Source: Emergomyces orientalis (Eukaryota > Ascomycota > Eurotiomycetes > Onygenales > Ajellomycetaceae). From it: DNA of 64,000 bases. The translations under genes and the position numbers were made by a program. The stretch is taken from the NCBI GenBank assembly GCA_002110485.1, contig MOWL01000090.1:186001-250000 (forward strand), written 5' to 3'. Every line of letters starts with the position of its first letter. Positions within the stretch are counted from its first letter, which is position 1. This document shows, one piece after another, positions 1-9,959 of this stretch. A model generated the notes under the pieces. It saw only the letters and a program-made list of their open reading frames with translations. It was not told where the DNA came from and made no database searches.

Positions 1-2033
1 CACTGTCGATCACCGGCTGTTCCCGTTGATATCGCTCCAGAATCTCACGCTTGAGCTGAATCCTCGCGCGTTGCTTCTCGCTGCGGAGCCGACGAACGCC
101 CTCGTGATATATCTCCTCCCGCCGCTCGTGCTTCTCAACCCGGCTCCTGTATTTCTTCTCCCATCGCTCGCCTTTCCCGGCCTTTCGCCGGTACTTCTGT
201 CCCATCCGGCCCCGGAGCCAGCTTGCGGTGGAGTCACGACGCTCCTTCAGATGTCCGACTCTCCGAGAGATCTTCAGGATGTGTGGCTGATGATTTACTG
301 ATCTCGACTGCTCCGGCGTCAGCCTCCATGGTCGGCGGGGGTCGATGGACCGGCTCATCGAGCACACCATCCTCATCAACGCCTTCTGCGGCTCGAGGCC
401 ACGGTAGATGCTGAGGACATCAGCGGTGATATTTCGGTCCAGATAGTGTTTGAGGAACGTATCGATACTGGCGTGCTGGAGCATCAGGTTCTGGAGAGAA
501 TCGCTCACGTCCGCTGCTCGACAACGCCAACGTTAACAGACATGCTCACTCGTGAGGAGATAAGGGGAGGGGGAAGCGACCAGCAAGGAGAAAGGGCAAA
601 TGGACACTCACGGCTCTCGTTAAAACCCTTCGCCGCTGCGTCACGGAGGACATACGGCTTCGTAACCTGCGGGAAGCCCGTGATCTCGCCGCCCTTTTTC
701 ATCCGACCCCGCACTGACGCTGTGGTCAGCCGGATCTCATGCGCAATCCGAACGCCACCTCCTTCGCGGACTGCTGAGCAGAAGACGAACTGATCCGCCA
801 GATCATCCCGCAGCGGCAGTTCCTGCTGGTTAAGCCCATCCAGAACGCGCAGGCTGTAGAGATCCTCGGGGCGTTTGATGCTTGGCGACTTGAATGCCTG
901 GATGTGGAACAGCATCCCCAGAAGGAAGACATGTGGACTGAGCACCAGAGTTGGGTCGTAGATGATCTCCGGAAGCCAAAAGGTGTTACTGGACGAGGAG
1001 TTAGTCAGCTCGTGAAGAGACAAGACGGCCACGGAGCATGGGGGGAAACCTACGCATCCTTCATGCCCAAGAAGGTCTTCGTGAAGTGCGCGGTCAGCCC
1101 GACGCACAGACGGGGTACGCTGGAATGGGGGTCCCGGACCAGCGTGAGCTCCAGATCACGATACCGAAGCTGGGTCAAGGCATCTGGCCGATTGCCCGTG
1201 ACTCCCGCAACCTGACAGAAGAGGATCAGCTCGACGCGCAGCCAGCCGACCAAGAACTCCATCTCGTTCGTGACCAGAAGCACGCGGAGGTACTCCGCCA
1301 GGTCGTCAACGTACATGGGCTCCCCTGGCCTCTTCTCGCGGCTGAGCTTCTTCTCATCGGCGATGAGCTCGATCACCTGCCGCAATAGTTTAGACGGAGA
1401 TACCAAAAAGGAGAGGATCAGATACCAGGGTAGGAACCATAATTACATCCTGTGCTTGAGCCATGGTCAGAGGATCGATGCTGGCACCCGTGTCTTGCTT
1501 ATAAATCTGGGAAAACTGCTTCCAGAAGGTTCCCAGGGAGCTGACAGCTTGAATCCCCAGCCGCCTTCTTCCCCCTTTGCCGCGACGCTGGTCGCAAGCC
1601 CAACTGAGGAACCCTTTAATGGATTGGATCGAGAGTGTCCGGTAGGCGTCGAGCAAATCCCTCCTCATGTACTCGCAGTATCTGAGAGCCTCCACGGTTA
1701 GCGGGTTGGTTTGGGGCACACTTGAGATCACACTCACTGGTGCCAGTGGTCTCGGACTCTATCCATGTTATCAACTGTTCCTTTCTTCAAGCGACGTTGC
1801 CGGAGGCGTTTGACATCAAGAGTAGTCTCCTCGGCCTCATAATGTTCGGGAGGAGGAAGCTTGTCATCTTCTAAGCTCTCCCCATCGCTGTCCTCGCTGT
1901 CCTCGCTATCCTCACTGTCAGTCTCCTCGGTCACGTCGGTATTGCCGTCGCTGTCGTCTGAAAACATATCATGGGCGTAGTCCGACTCGCTGTTGCAGAG
2001 CTCGCCACCCTCAGCCACATGGGAAGCGGGCAT
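1..2033 (-). CDS. DUF3435 tyrosine recombinase (Starship-captain-like), 3' end beyond window
   Basis: Exons read leftward from ATG 2033: 2033-1738, 1681-1426, 1376-1054, 988-612 and 513 to the edge. All four introns have GT..AG ends and keep frame, giving about 588 residues with no stop. The N-terminus is acidic, with an SED repeat. Catalytic elements of tyrosine recombinases are visible: Arg247 in GNRPDAL, box II YVLR (Tyr404, Arg407) and Tyr441 in FLKHYLDR. The C-terminal part is basic and coiled. DUF3435 proteins include the captains that move Starship elements, but many copies are solitary. A captain is usually the first gene of its element and is transcribed inward, so any cargo would lie left of this window. 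The lack of decay contrasts with the repeats to its right. Confidence 0.85.
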
Positions 2034-2530
2034 GCTGCGAGTCAGGCAAGAAGGAGCCCCGCCGACGACGCTGAAGAGATCGGAGTGTGGACAGGCAAGG
2101 AGAGAGGGCAGAACAAGAGAAGGATGAGGGGAAGAATGATCGTGTGAATGTAAACAGTAAAATAGCCTATGGGGACGATGTCAAGCTGGAATGTTAATAA
2201 TCGATGATACTCGCAGACACATCTGGAGTGGAATCAGAAGAGTAGAAGACCACATCTCTCCCATGGAGGGAAGATAGTGACCGGCAGATGGGAAGGGATC
2301 CATTTTGAGTGACCCGGCACGATAAAAGTGTGGCCTCTGGCTCACTGATGAGGTGAACGAAAACAGACTGGCAGAGGGGAGCATTTCGAGGTGGTGCAGC
2401 ATGACCATCACTTACTCTGATTGGATGCGTGCATGTTGGAGGAAGGGTGCGTGGCGGCACAGCCTGGCAAGTGGACGGCGCAAAATGGCGATGGGACCAG
2501 GTTCTTTCGGCCGCCGACCCGCCATCACAT
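2034..2530. other. Upstream region of the recombinase gene, no gene seen
   Basis: This ordinary-composition stretch lies between the recombinase start and the AT-rich island. It should hold the recombinase promoter and, if the gene is a captain, the outer boundary of its element. I see no terminal repeat, target duplication or convincing coding frame. Composition changes sharply at about 2531. Confidence 0.5.
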
Positions 2531-2539
2531 TGTTTAATT

Positions 2540-3345
2540 GAGTAAAAAGCAGTGATAGCTTGAATGAGAAATTATAAATTGTTACTCTATATCAAAATTT
2601 GACTCTTGTAATAGAATGAAGTCAGTTTACTCTTCAAAGTCTATCTGTAAGTATGAATAGATAGCATCTTCATTTCTATCAACATTGTTTTGAATAAAAG
2701 TTATTTTTAAAGCATTTTTGATAGTTTTTTTCTTCTTTTTATTATTATTTTGTGTAGTAAACATGTACAAAAGAAATAAATTGAAGCTGTGTTTCTTTTA
2801 TTCTGAATCAGATAATAGATTATATCTATTATCTGTATTCAGAGCTGAAACTTCTACTGTTTTCATTGAAATGAGATTTTTTTTATCTTTTCTCATTTTT
2901 ATAAATGTAACAGAATTTAAAATCTGTCTATTTTTTGAAAAAGAATTTAACTCAGAAGAAATAGATATTTGAGAATTTCTTTTTTTTATAGTTTTATTTA
3001 TTTTCTCTATATTTTGAGTTTCTTTTCTTCATTTCACATTTTTATTGAAAGACTTTTTCTTGAAAATGAAAATATAATCTTTTAAAATAGATGTATACTT
3101 TTCATAGCAATTACTGTATTTGATTTCAGTGTGATTACAGATTTCATCTATTTTTCTATATATATTGCAAGAATGTTCATTTGTTTTATGATCTAAAGCA
3201 TAAAACTGACATTTAGAATTTCTTTTACAAGTATTTGCAAAATGTTCATGTTTCTGACAGTTTGAATATTGAATTTGAGATTTAATATTCTCTCTTGAAT
3301 CTTTGAATTCAAATACTTTCATTTTCAATTCTGTAATTATAATAT
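2540..3345 (-). pseudogene. LINE A inverted segment: ORF1 zinc knuckles and start of endonuclease
   Basis: Reading leftward from 3328 gives a Gag-like C-terminus with three decayed CCHC knuckles: SNCQKHEHFANTC, CQFYALDHKTNEHSC and SNCYEKYTS. Several cysteines have become tyrosine by TGC/TGT-to-TAC/TAT change. Further left (about 2705-2540) is an endonuclease start with QNNVDRNEDA and DFILLQESNFDI, interrupted by TAA codons where Gln or Arg is expected. It is non-functional and opposite in orientation to the RT-RNase H part beside it. Confidence 0.7.
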
Positions 3346-3358
3346 ACTGTCTTTTTAA

Positions 3359-4915
3359 CTACTCTATTGGCTAGGAATCTGGCTGGATTCAAAACTCAAT
3401 TTTAAATCTCATATTCAAAAAAGAATGGCTCAAGCTGAAAGAGTTTTAAATAGTATAATACAACTTTCTAATACTGAAAGGGGTTTATCATTTCAAGCTA
3501 TGAGACAGCTATACATTGCATGTATAGCATCTATTTCTGATTATGGTGTTCAGATATGGTGGAAGAACCAGAAACACTTCATAGATAAGTTTCAAAAATT
3601 GCAGAATACAGCTTTAAGAAGAATTCTGGGAGCTTTCAAAACCTCTCCATGTAGAGCTATGGAAATAGAAGCTTCTATATCACCTCCTGAAATAAGATTT
3701 GAGAAGATATGCAAGAATTATGCACTGAGAATCATGAAAATGCCAGATATTCATTCAATTAGAAAAAGAATATCTACATCTTATCCTCCAATTCAATCTG
3801 GAAATGACTTAGATTGGAATAGATATCTAGATTGGAATGAAAGTCAAGAAAATCAAGAAAATGAGAGAAATAGAAAAAAAATCCCTTCTCAACTATATAG
3901 AGTATGCTCAATGATTAAAAATGAGTTCTCCTCATTAAATATTGAAAAGATTGAACACAAAAAGCTATATCCATGGAAAGAAAAACTAGGCTCAATGATT
4001 TCAATTGAAATAAGCGCATTATCAAAACCAGAAGAAGCTGAGAATCATAGAAGAATAATAGAGAAAATTGATTTTAAAAAGTCAATTCTAATCTATTCAG
4101 ATGGTTCAATGAATGAAAATAAAGGCCTAGGAGCTGGAATAGCATATACAGAAGATAATTACAAATATACATCAGATTCATGGAATATTGGAAATGAATG
4201 TGAAGTATTTGATGCTGAATTATATGCTATTATGAAAGCTTTTAAACTGATAGAAATAAAAGCTTCAAAAAGAAAAGATATGAAAGAAGCATGGATTTTT
4301 TCAGATAGTCAAGCAGCTTTGAAAAGAATTCAAAAAAATGAAATTCATAATGGTCAAATGAATATAGAAGTAATTCTAAAGATATGCAAAAGAATTCAAT
4401 TAAAATATAAGACAAAGATATATCTGAGCTGGGTTCCTGCTCATATAAATATACATGGAAATGAGCTTGCTGATGAAGCAGCAAAGAAAGGAACAGAACT
4501 AAATATTGCAAGTTCAAAAATAGTTTCATGGTCTTTTATTAAAAGAAAGATAAAAGAGAATTGCTTAGAAAAATGGCATAAAATATGGGAAAAACAAAGA
4601 AAAAGTCCTCACTATCTTAGATTTGAAACTAAATCTAAATGGAAATCATGCTCTATTAAGTGCAAGAAGAAGCTTTTCTCCTCAATCATTCAATTGAAAC
4701 TAGGTCATGGCTATTTCAAATCTTATTTGAAAAGAATATCTGATATTGAAAGTGAAAATTGTGAATATTGTGACTCTCTTGAAGACCCAGAACATATCTT
4801 AATGAATTGCTCATTAAATCAAGAACTTAGAGCTGAACTGAGATATAAATATAAGCTGAGAGAAATGAATATGAAACTACTATTTTCAACTGAAATAAAG
4901 GCAGTCAATATTTAA
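3359..4915 (+). pseudogene. LINE A ORF2 C-terminal part: end of RT and RNase H
   Basis: The frame is open from 3359 to the stop at 4915. It begins with the late RT signature WLGIWLDSKLNFKSH and continues through the thumb-like region (DYGVQIWW, LQNTALRRILGAF). It then enters an RNase H domain with the acidic residues in place: YSDGSM, CEVFDAELYAI, FSDSQAAL and WVPAHINIHGNELADEAA. A Cys-rich end follows (CEYCDSLEDPEHILMNC). The catalytic RT core and endonuclease are absent, so the fragment cannot move by itself. AT content is very high and almost no CG dinucleotide remains. Confidence 0.85.
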
Positions 4916-5051
4916 TTGATTTTCTCAATGAAACTCAAATAGCTACTAGAAATCAATTCTATTTCAAAGATGAAAATATAAATGAATGAGAATCTGAAAT
5001 ATTCTTTATAAAAACTGCTAGATATTATATAATATCTCACTATTTCTTTTG

Positions 5052-5387
5052 TGTTAGAGTCTGTCTTTTATTTCCTTTGTATTCATGTCATGAGTTATTT
5101 TGTCTATCATTAATTTATTTTCTTTGTAATCACTTGAAAATTATATGAAAAAAAGAGAATATAAATAATCTTCAAAGATATTTATAAATAAATAAATAAA
5201 AAAAAGAAAAATCAATTTGCTGACTATTCTGGGCTGGAATTCAAGTATTGCAAGTGCTATTTGTTTGAAGAAAAAATGTATAGTAATTAGTGTTAAAGTT
5301 AGAAAAATCCTGAGACTCTTTGAGTCTCAGGTAGATATCATAGTCTCTGACTGCATATATATCTATAATTGAAGAATAATAATAATA
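5052..5387 (+). repeat. LINE 3' tail, shared in inverted orientation with the neighbouring SINE
   Basis: The tail begins at TGTTAGAGTCTG and ends in a run of AAT units. The same sequence, reverse-complemented and about 90-95% identical by eye, occupies 5506-5716 and resumes at 11321-11442 after the Gypsy insertion. It includes an A-rich TAAATAAATAAA stretch near 5182-5203 and the hairpin at 5309-5331. The inward-facing copies look like one long palindrome, but are better explained as the tails of two separate retroposed elements. Confidence 0.8.
5309..5331 (+). other. Hairpin in the LINE tail
   Basis: This is a perfect 10-bp stem with a TTT loop: CCTGAGACTC / GAGTCTCAGG. The equivalent hairpin in the SINE tail lies at 5558-5580. 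It keeps all pairs although its outermost pair differs (C-G here, T-A there). Stringent-type LINEs are known to recognise a 3'-tail stem-loop that partner SINEs copy, so a template-recognition role is a reasonable inference. Confidence 0.7.
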
Positions 5388-5490
5388 GCAGTTACAGTAT
5401 TGAGATAAGAATTGACATTCATCTAAATAAGCAAGTTTGCTGCAGATCTGACAGTGTAAGAAGCATGTGCAGTTTCTCTTTATATAAAAG
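5388..5490 (-). pseudogene. LINE B ORF1 fragment: zinc-knuckle region (left piece)
   Basis: Read leftward, this piece encodes decayed knuckles including FYIKRNC, CQICSKLAYLDEC and a terminal YCNC. It is the continuation of the ORF1 fragment at 12181-13358. If the SINE and one copy of its duplicated target are left out, the frame crosses the join and gives a normal CX2C start, CNRCHDFYIKRNC. The frame is cut at 5388 by the tail of LINE A, and its continuation on the far side of LINE A was not found. Confidence 0.7.
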
Positions 5491-5505
5491 TCATGACATC
5501 TATTA
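5491..5505. repeat. SINE target-site duplication, left copy
   Basis: TCATGACATCTATTA occurs here and at 12181-12195, immediately outside the two ends of the SINE. The last few bases overlap the (TTA)n of the tail, so the true duplication is 12-15 bp. This length is typical of LINE-mediated target-primed integration. Confidence 0.75.
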
Positions 5506-5557
5506 TTATTATTATTCTTCCATTATAGATATATGCAGTCAGAGACTATGATATCTA

Positions 5558-5580
5558 TCTGAGACTCAAAGAGTCTCAGA
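5558..5580 (-). other. Hairpin in the SINE tail
   Basis: This is the counterpart of the LINE hairpin at 5309-5331: a 10-bp stem with a 3-nt loop and an outermost T-A pair instead of C-G. Keeping the pairing in spite of two base changes is suggestive of selection, although both changes are also C-to-T/G-to-A transitions expected from repeat mutation. Confidence 0.65.
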
Positions 5581-5711
5581 ATTTTTCTAACTTTAAAACT
5601 AATTAATATACATTTTTTCTTCAAATAAATAGCACTTGCAATACTTGAATTCCAGCCCAGAATAGTCAGTAAATTGATTTTTTCTTTTTTTTATTATTTT
5701 TTTTTATAAAT

Positions 5712-5716
5712 ATCTT
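5712..5716. repeat. Gypsy target-site duplication, left copy
   Basis: ATCTT directly precedes the left LTR and is repeated directly after the right LTR at 11316-11320. A 5-bp duplication is usual for Gypsy integrases. Confidence 0.9.
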
Positions 5717-5962
5717 TGTAACAGGCCTACACCGAAGAGCTCGGCACTAATATAGGTCTTATATAACAAAAAGTAGAAAACATTAAGGAAAAGAAAAGAA
5801 AAGAAAAAGCATTTGAGTGTGAACACATGAGATTCTTTTATGAGCCTGACAGAGCAGATAATCATATTTCTGATTAACATGGCCGCTAGGTCAGCGAAAA
5901 CCATGGAGCTTCCATTGACATGCAAGCAGAATAATCTACTAACATGAGTGTAGCTTATCACA
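5717..5962 (-). repeat. Gypsy LTR (3' LTR of the minus-strand element)
   Basis: It begins TGTAAC and ends ATCACA on the plus strand, so it reads TGTGAT to GTTACA in the sense of the element. It matches 11070-11315 over its full length, with mostly transition differences. Confidence 0.9.
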
Positions 5963-5984
5963 TTAGCTCCCCCCTTCTCTCAAG

Positions 5985-6140
5985 CTCAGCACCTCCCATT
6001 GATCAAGAGCCGCTGTCTCGGACAATGCTGAACCCGCAGTCCATGATGGGCGATCATAGCCCACCCATTTCACAAGATATTGTCGGCTGCAGTCACAGGG
6101 TCATTTGTCCAGTATCTCTTCAATCTCCCATTCAAGCTCG
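5985..6140 (-). pseudogene. Chromodomain at the integrase C-terminus
   Basis: Read leftward, the sequence encodes ELEWEIEEILD, a TGA where CGA (Arg) is expected, then RQYLVKWVGYDRPSWTA and ALDQWE. This is the classic chromodomain pattern of Y/W-E-V-E-x-I-L-D and YLVKWKGY. In chromoviruses it follows integrase and directs insertion toward heterochromatin. The stop and neighbouring Cys codons are CG-to-TG changes. Confidence 0.85.
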
Positions 6141-6559
6141 TTGTCCTCCCCCATGATGCCTGGCGGCTGCCAGTCAGAGATTGTTTGAGAGGGGAATGAG
6201 TCAGTGACTGCTCAATATAAAAGATTCATATGAAAGACATCATGAATACCAGAGGGAGTGTTCAGGCAGTAGTTATGACTGTCTAGAACTTCCAGGACTT
6301 CATATTTCACGTGTCAGTAGTTCAGCGTGTGTGATGGGCGTGTGGTTCAAATGTTCTTGAGACTGAGCCACACTAGATCACCAATCTTATACTGTTCAGT
6401 GGGGTCTCATTGTACATTGGCTTGATCTTCTTGGTCTTGTTTGGCGCTCATCATTGATGCTTTCGCCCAGTTGCGGGCGTCTCAGAGCTTTGTTACTATA
6501 TTATCAGCAATCTCAATGGGGTTGCATGAGTTCATTGAGAGTTGTGTGGATTCTTGAAG

Positions 6560-7300
6560 ATCTAGTATTTCCATATTGTAGCCATGCATGAGAAAGAATG
6601 AGCTCACACCAGTGAAGACTGTGTTCTGGCCATTGATTGTGACTTCTGCATGAAGGAGTAGATCATGCCAGTCATCTTGCAGATAGTTACAGAACTTACA
6701 AAGATAATTCTTTACTGTCTGTATTGTTCACTCTGAGAAACTGTCAGTCTCTGAATGATAGACAGTTGATAGACAGCATGTGATCTTCAGTAACTGGCAG
6801 ATTCTCATCCATAGAGCACTTACAAACTGTCAGTCTTGGTCTGACACAATTGATCTTGGCAGTCTATGCATTCAGTAGAATGGGCTTTGTAGGAAAGCTT
6901 TAGCAACCTGTTCTGTATCTATCTTATCACAGGGTTCTAGTATTACACTCTTGCTTAGATGATTAACAATAATCATGATATTCTTGCATCCTTTGCTCTC
7001 AGAAAGATTCACTGTGAAATCAATGACAACATCTCATCATATTCAGTCTGAAATGTTGAGTGATTTGAGAAGATCTTTCTGACAGTCCTTTCATGAGATG
7101 ACTGACAAGCAGTAATTGCAGTTTCAAATGAAGTGTTGAATGCTATTTGAGATCTCAGATCAGTAGAACTCTCATGATATCATTCAGTATAGCTGTTCGC
7201 GGCCTGGGTGGCCAGACATGCGTGAGTCATGTGTCTCTTGCATGATTCGTGTGTGTAATGTTTTAGACTGCAGGACCCAACATCATTCACAGAATTGAAG
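6560..7300 (-). pseudogene. Gypsy integrase remnant
   Basis: Recognisable core segments on the minus strand include RSIVSDQD (expected SDRD), QFVSALWMRICQLLKI and LSTVYHSETD (expected AYHPETDGQTE). Arg-to-Gln, Arg-to-Cys and Arg-to-stop changes abound, all from loss of CG. No CG dinucleotide occurs between 6481 and 7197. Confidence 0.75.
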
Positions 7301-7864
7301 AGTGTTATTATTGTCAATGAAGTATTCAGATATGTCAGTTCTCATGTGTAGTTCTGGGGGGAATCAGAATGCCTTTCAGCATACAGCATCAGTGAGAGCT
7401 TGGAGCTGTTCATCAGCAAGAGCTGACAGGTGCCACAGCTCATCTAGTGATGTTTCAGAAGGCGCTTCAGAGGGTGTCTCAGAAGGGATGTCAGAGACAT
7501 TGACAATGTCAGGAGTGATTCAGAGTGGGAGTGTTCTGACTACTGACACATGAATGGTTCTGTGTGCAGTCTTATCATAATTAATCAGTATTCTTGGGTC
7601 CAAGATTCGGTGTTCACAGTTGGTCCAGCGAGTGTCTGCTGCATCAGATGGCATGTCTTGCTCTCATCAGGAGAGTGCGTCCGCCATGGAGTTCTCTGAG
7701 CCGGGGCGGTAGTGTATTGTAAAATGAAAGTGGCTAAGAAGCTCTGACCAGTGCATCTGACATTCTGTGAGTTTACAAGTGATTGTGAAGTGCTTGAGAT
7801 TCTTATGATCAATTATTATCTTGAACTTCACAACACTGTGAAGCTCAGAGTCTCATTCTGAGTC

Positions 7865-8160
7865 TCATTCTTCAAGACAGTGAATTATGATGAGGAGTTC
7901 TTTGTTATAGATCTCATAGTTACACTCAGCAGAACTGAGTTTCTTGAACATGAAGACACATGATTGTAGAACATCTTCATCATCATATTGCAGTATGGCT
8001 CCTCCTGTAATGTAACCGGAGGAGTCAGCTTCCACAATTGTGTCACAGTCAGAATCAAATGTCACTAGTAGAGATGCACTGATGAATATCTTTTTCATTC
8101 ATACAAAGGCAGCCTCAGTGACTGCTGATCAGTGAAAGACTGATTTCTTCTTGATGAGCT
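7865..8160 (-). pseudogene. Gypsy RNase H remnant
   Basis: The minus strand encodes IVEADSSGYITGGAILQYD followed by LSSAECNYEIYNKELLIIIHCLEE. These correspond to the usual ETDASDxAIGAVLSQ and NYxIxDKELLAIVxAxxEW motifs of Gypsy RNase H. The element's frame is broken on either side. Confidence 0.8.
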
Positions 8161-8429
8161 CTGTGAGCAGTCAGGTGATCTCTGAGAAGTTTTGTATAAA
8201 TCACTGATAGAAGTTGATAAATTCAATGAAGCTGTGTACATTCTTCACAGTGCATGAAGCTTCTCATTCAAGAATAGCAGAGACCTTTTCAGAATCCATC
8301 CAAATGCTCTTACCCACTTTCATGATGAAGCCCAGGTATTTTGTAGTCTTAACTTCGAAATCACATTTGTCTATGTCTATCAGCAGGCCAGCTTCACAGA
8401 GCTGCTGTAACACCTTCTGAACATGTTCT

Positions 8430-8911
8430 TGATGCTCTTTTCAGGAGCCATTGATGAAGATAAGAATGTCATTCAGATACACAGACATGAACTCATCAAG
8501 GAAATCTTGCAGTGCTCAATTAATATATCTCTGAAAGATGCTAGGGGCGTTAGCTAGCCTGAACGGTGTGACTACCCACTCAAAGAGACTGTATCAGGTC
8601 CAGAAAGCAGTTAGTCATTTGTCGCCTTCAGCGATGCGGATCTTATGAAATGCAGCAACCACATTCAGCTTGATGAATCATTGAGTGTGTCTGATGCAAG
8701 TGAGTGTCTCATTGATGAGAGATAGAGAATATTGATTCTTCTTCATGAGACAGTTCAGTCCTTGATAGTCTACACAAAATTGGAGCCCGCCGCCTGGCTT
8801 CTTGGTGAATAGGATAGGAGCTGCGGCGGGAGAATTGCTAACATGTATGAACCCTTTGTCTAGTAGATCATTGAGGGTCTTGCAGAGGAGAAGGAGTTTG
8901 TCTTGAAACAT
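8430..8911 (-). pseudogene. Gypsy reverse transcriptase remnant
   Basis: Motifs on the minus strand include LLDKGFIHVSNSPAAAPILF, KKPGGGLQFCVDYQGLN and, near 8450-8483, VYLNDILIF. The last is the catalytic box that is normally Y-L/V-D-D, here with one Asp changed to Asn. The enzyme would be inactive. Confidence 0.85.
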
Positions 8912-9393
8912 GCTATAGAGAGGCCCTCATGAGATTCAGAAGTCTTGCTGTCTTGCTTCTCTAGTTTGATTATATGATCTACTCCAGGCCCTTGTAGGGA
9001 AGGTAGGTTCTCAATGGCATCATCTTTTCAGAAGACATCTAGGTATTCATGATATTGGCGCAGAAGCTTTGCGCGGGGATCAGTGTGTTTAGTGATGATG
9101 AGTTTGTCGAGCGCTTTCTTAATGTCAGCCAAGCTGGCTGAGTAAATTGCCATGCAGTCCTGCTGCATGTGGTTTCATTGAGAGTTCTTTCAGAGCAGTT
9201 CATAAGCATTCATGAAGATCTGCTTGAGATTCATGATGCTATGAACATCATTCTCATGTACACAATCTTCATTAGAGAAGATGAGCATTCTGTTTCAGAT
9301 GTTCAAGAGAATACTCTGTTCAGCTAATCAAGAGATCTCTAGCATGAGATCATAATCTAGATTCTCTATCTCATATGCATAAGCATTCTCTTG

Positions 9394-9627
9394 TTAGTGC
9401 CCGCTGACATCTATATCTAATTTCACCATATAACGGGTGTAAGCATCTTTCGGGCCGTCGAATCCAGTGAGGAGTCGGGGCTTGGGTAAAGAGATATGCT
9501 GGAGGTTACAGCATTTTACAATTGAAGATTTGATCATTGCATAATGACATAGACTGCTGTCTACCATGGCATTCATATTGTACATGCTATCTATCACAGT
9601 AGATACAAGAATTGCATTCATTGTCAT
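9394..9627 (-). pseudogene. Gypsy aspartic protease remnant
   Basis: The reading frame contains NAMVDSSLCHYAMI, corresponding to the D-S/T-G active site with Gly changed to Ser, followed by PKPRLLTGFDG. It lies between the zinc knuckle and the RT, as expected in gag-pol order. Confidence 0.65.
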
Positions 9628-9815
9628 CTTTTTTTCAAATTGTTGTCATCTGACCTTCTCTAGCTCCTGTCAGTGAGTTTTCACAGGAGCTAGTCTTTTT
9701 CCTGTCTTGGAGCTTTCATTGAGACACTCTCTTCATCATCATCCAAATCCTCTTTCACTATGATGTGGTTGATGCGGACTCTCTTCTTCTCACAAGGTGG
9801 AACACGGTCAGAACA

Positions 9816-9857
9816 GCAGTTGGCAGCAATGTGGCCTGTATGCTCACAATTGATGCA
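9816..9857 (-). pseudogene. Gag CCHC zinc knuckle
   Basis: The minus strand reads CINCEHTGHIAANC, a perfect CX2CX4HX4C knuckle typical of the nucleocapsid end of Gag. Confidence 0.85.
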
Positions 9858-9959
9858 GACTTCATGTTGTCATCAATCGGCCGCCTCTTCAGCTGTCAGT
9901 CCAGGGACTTGGAAGCCCGGTCAGGCAGCAGAGACTCTAGCTTGAGTGTAGGTGTTTGA

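Larger units (their letters stand above)
2531..5387 (+). mobile_element. LINE A: Tad-like non-LTR retrotransposon, truncated, 5' part inverted
   Basis: The right part (3359-5387, plus strand) carries the end of the reverse transcriptase, an RNase H domain and a 3' tail ending in (AAT)n. The left part (3345-2531) reads on the minus strand and carries the ORF1 zinc knuckles and the start of the ORF2 endonuclease. This arrangement matches the 5' inversions produced by twin priming in LINE integration, with the segment between endonuclease and late RT lost. No target duplication could be confirmed at 2531 versus 5388, so an ectopic recombination origin remains possible. Confidence 0.6.

Noticed and set aside
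505..2033. Recombinase gene as a broken pseudogene
   Set aside because: Apparent stops and frame changes all fall in segments with GT donors and AG acceptors of 49-98 bp, and splicing restores every conserved motif.
3104..3120. Similarity of TAGCAATTACTGTATT to 5388-5404 as a LINE A target duplication
   Set aside because: Of 17 positions 14 match, but both stretches encode the same third-knuckle codons of homologous ORF1 proteins (SNCY and CNCY), and two mismatches are transversions. Homology of the two ORF1 families is the simpler reading.
5369..5551. Plus-strand frame across the LINE/SINE junction
   Set aside because: It runs from one tail through the LINE B fragment into the other tail, so it is an artefact of nested insertions.
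5172..5720. Foldback or MITE element with ~180-bp terminal inverted repeats
   Set aside because: The inverted arms continue outward as the LINE and SINE 3' tails, both end in (AAT)n facing each other, and the SINE is bracketed by a 15-bp duplication that excludes the left arm. Two tail-to-tail retroposons explain it better.
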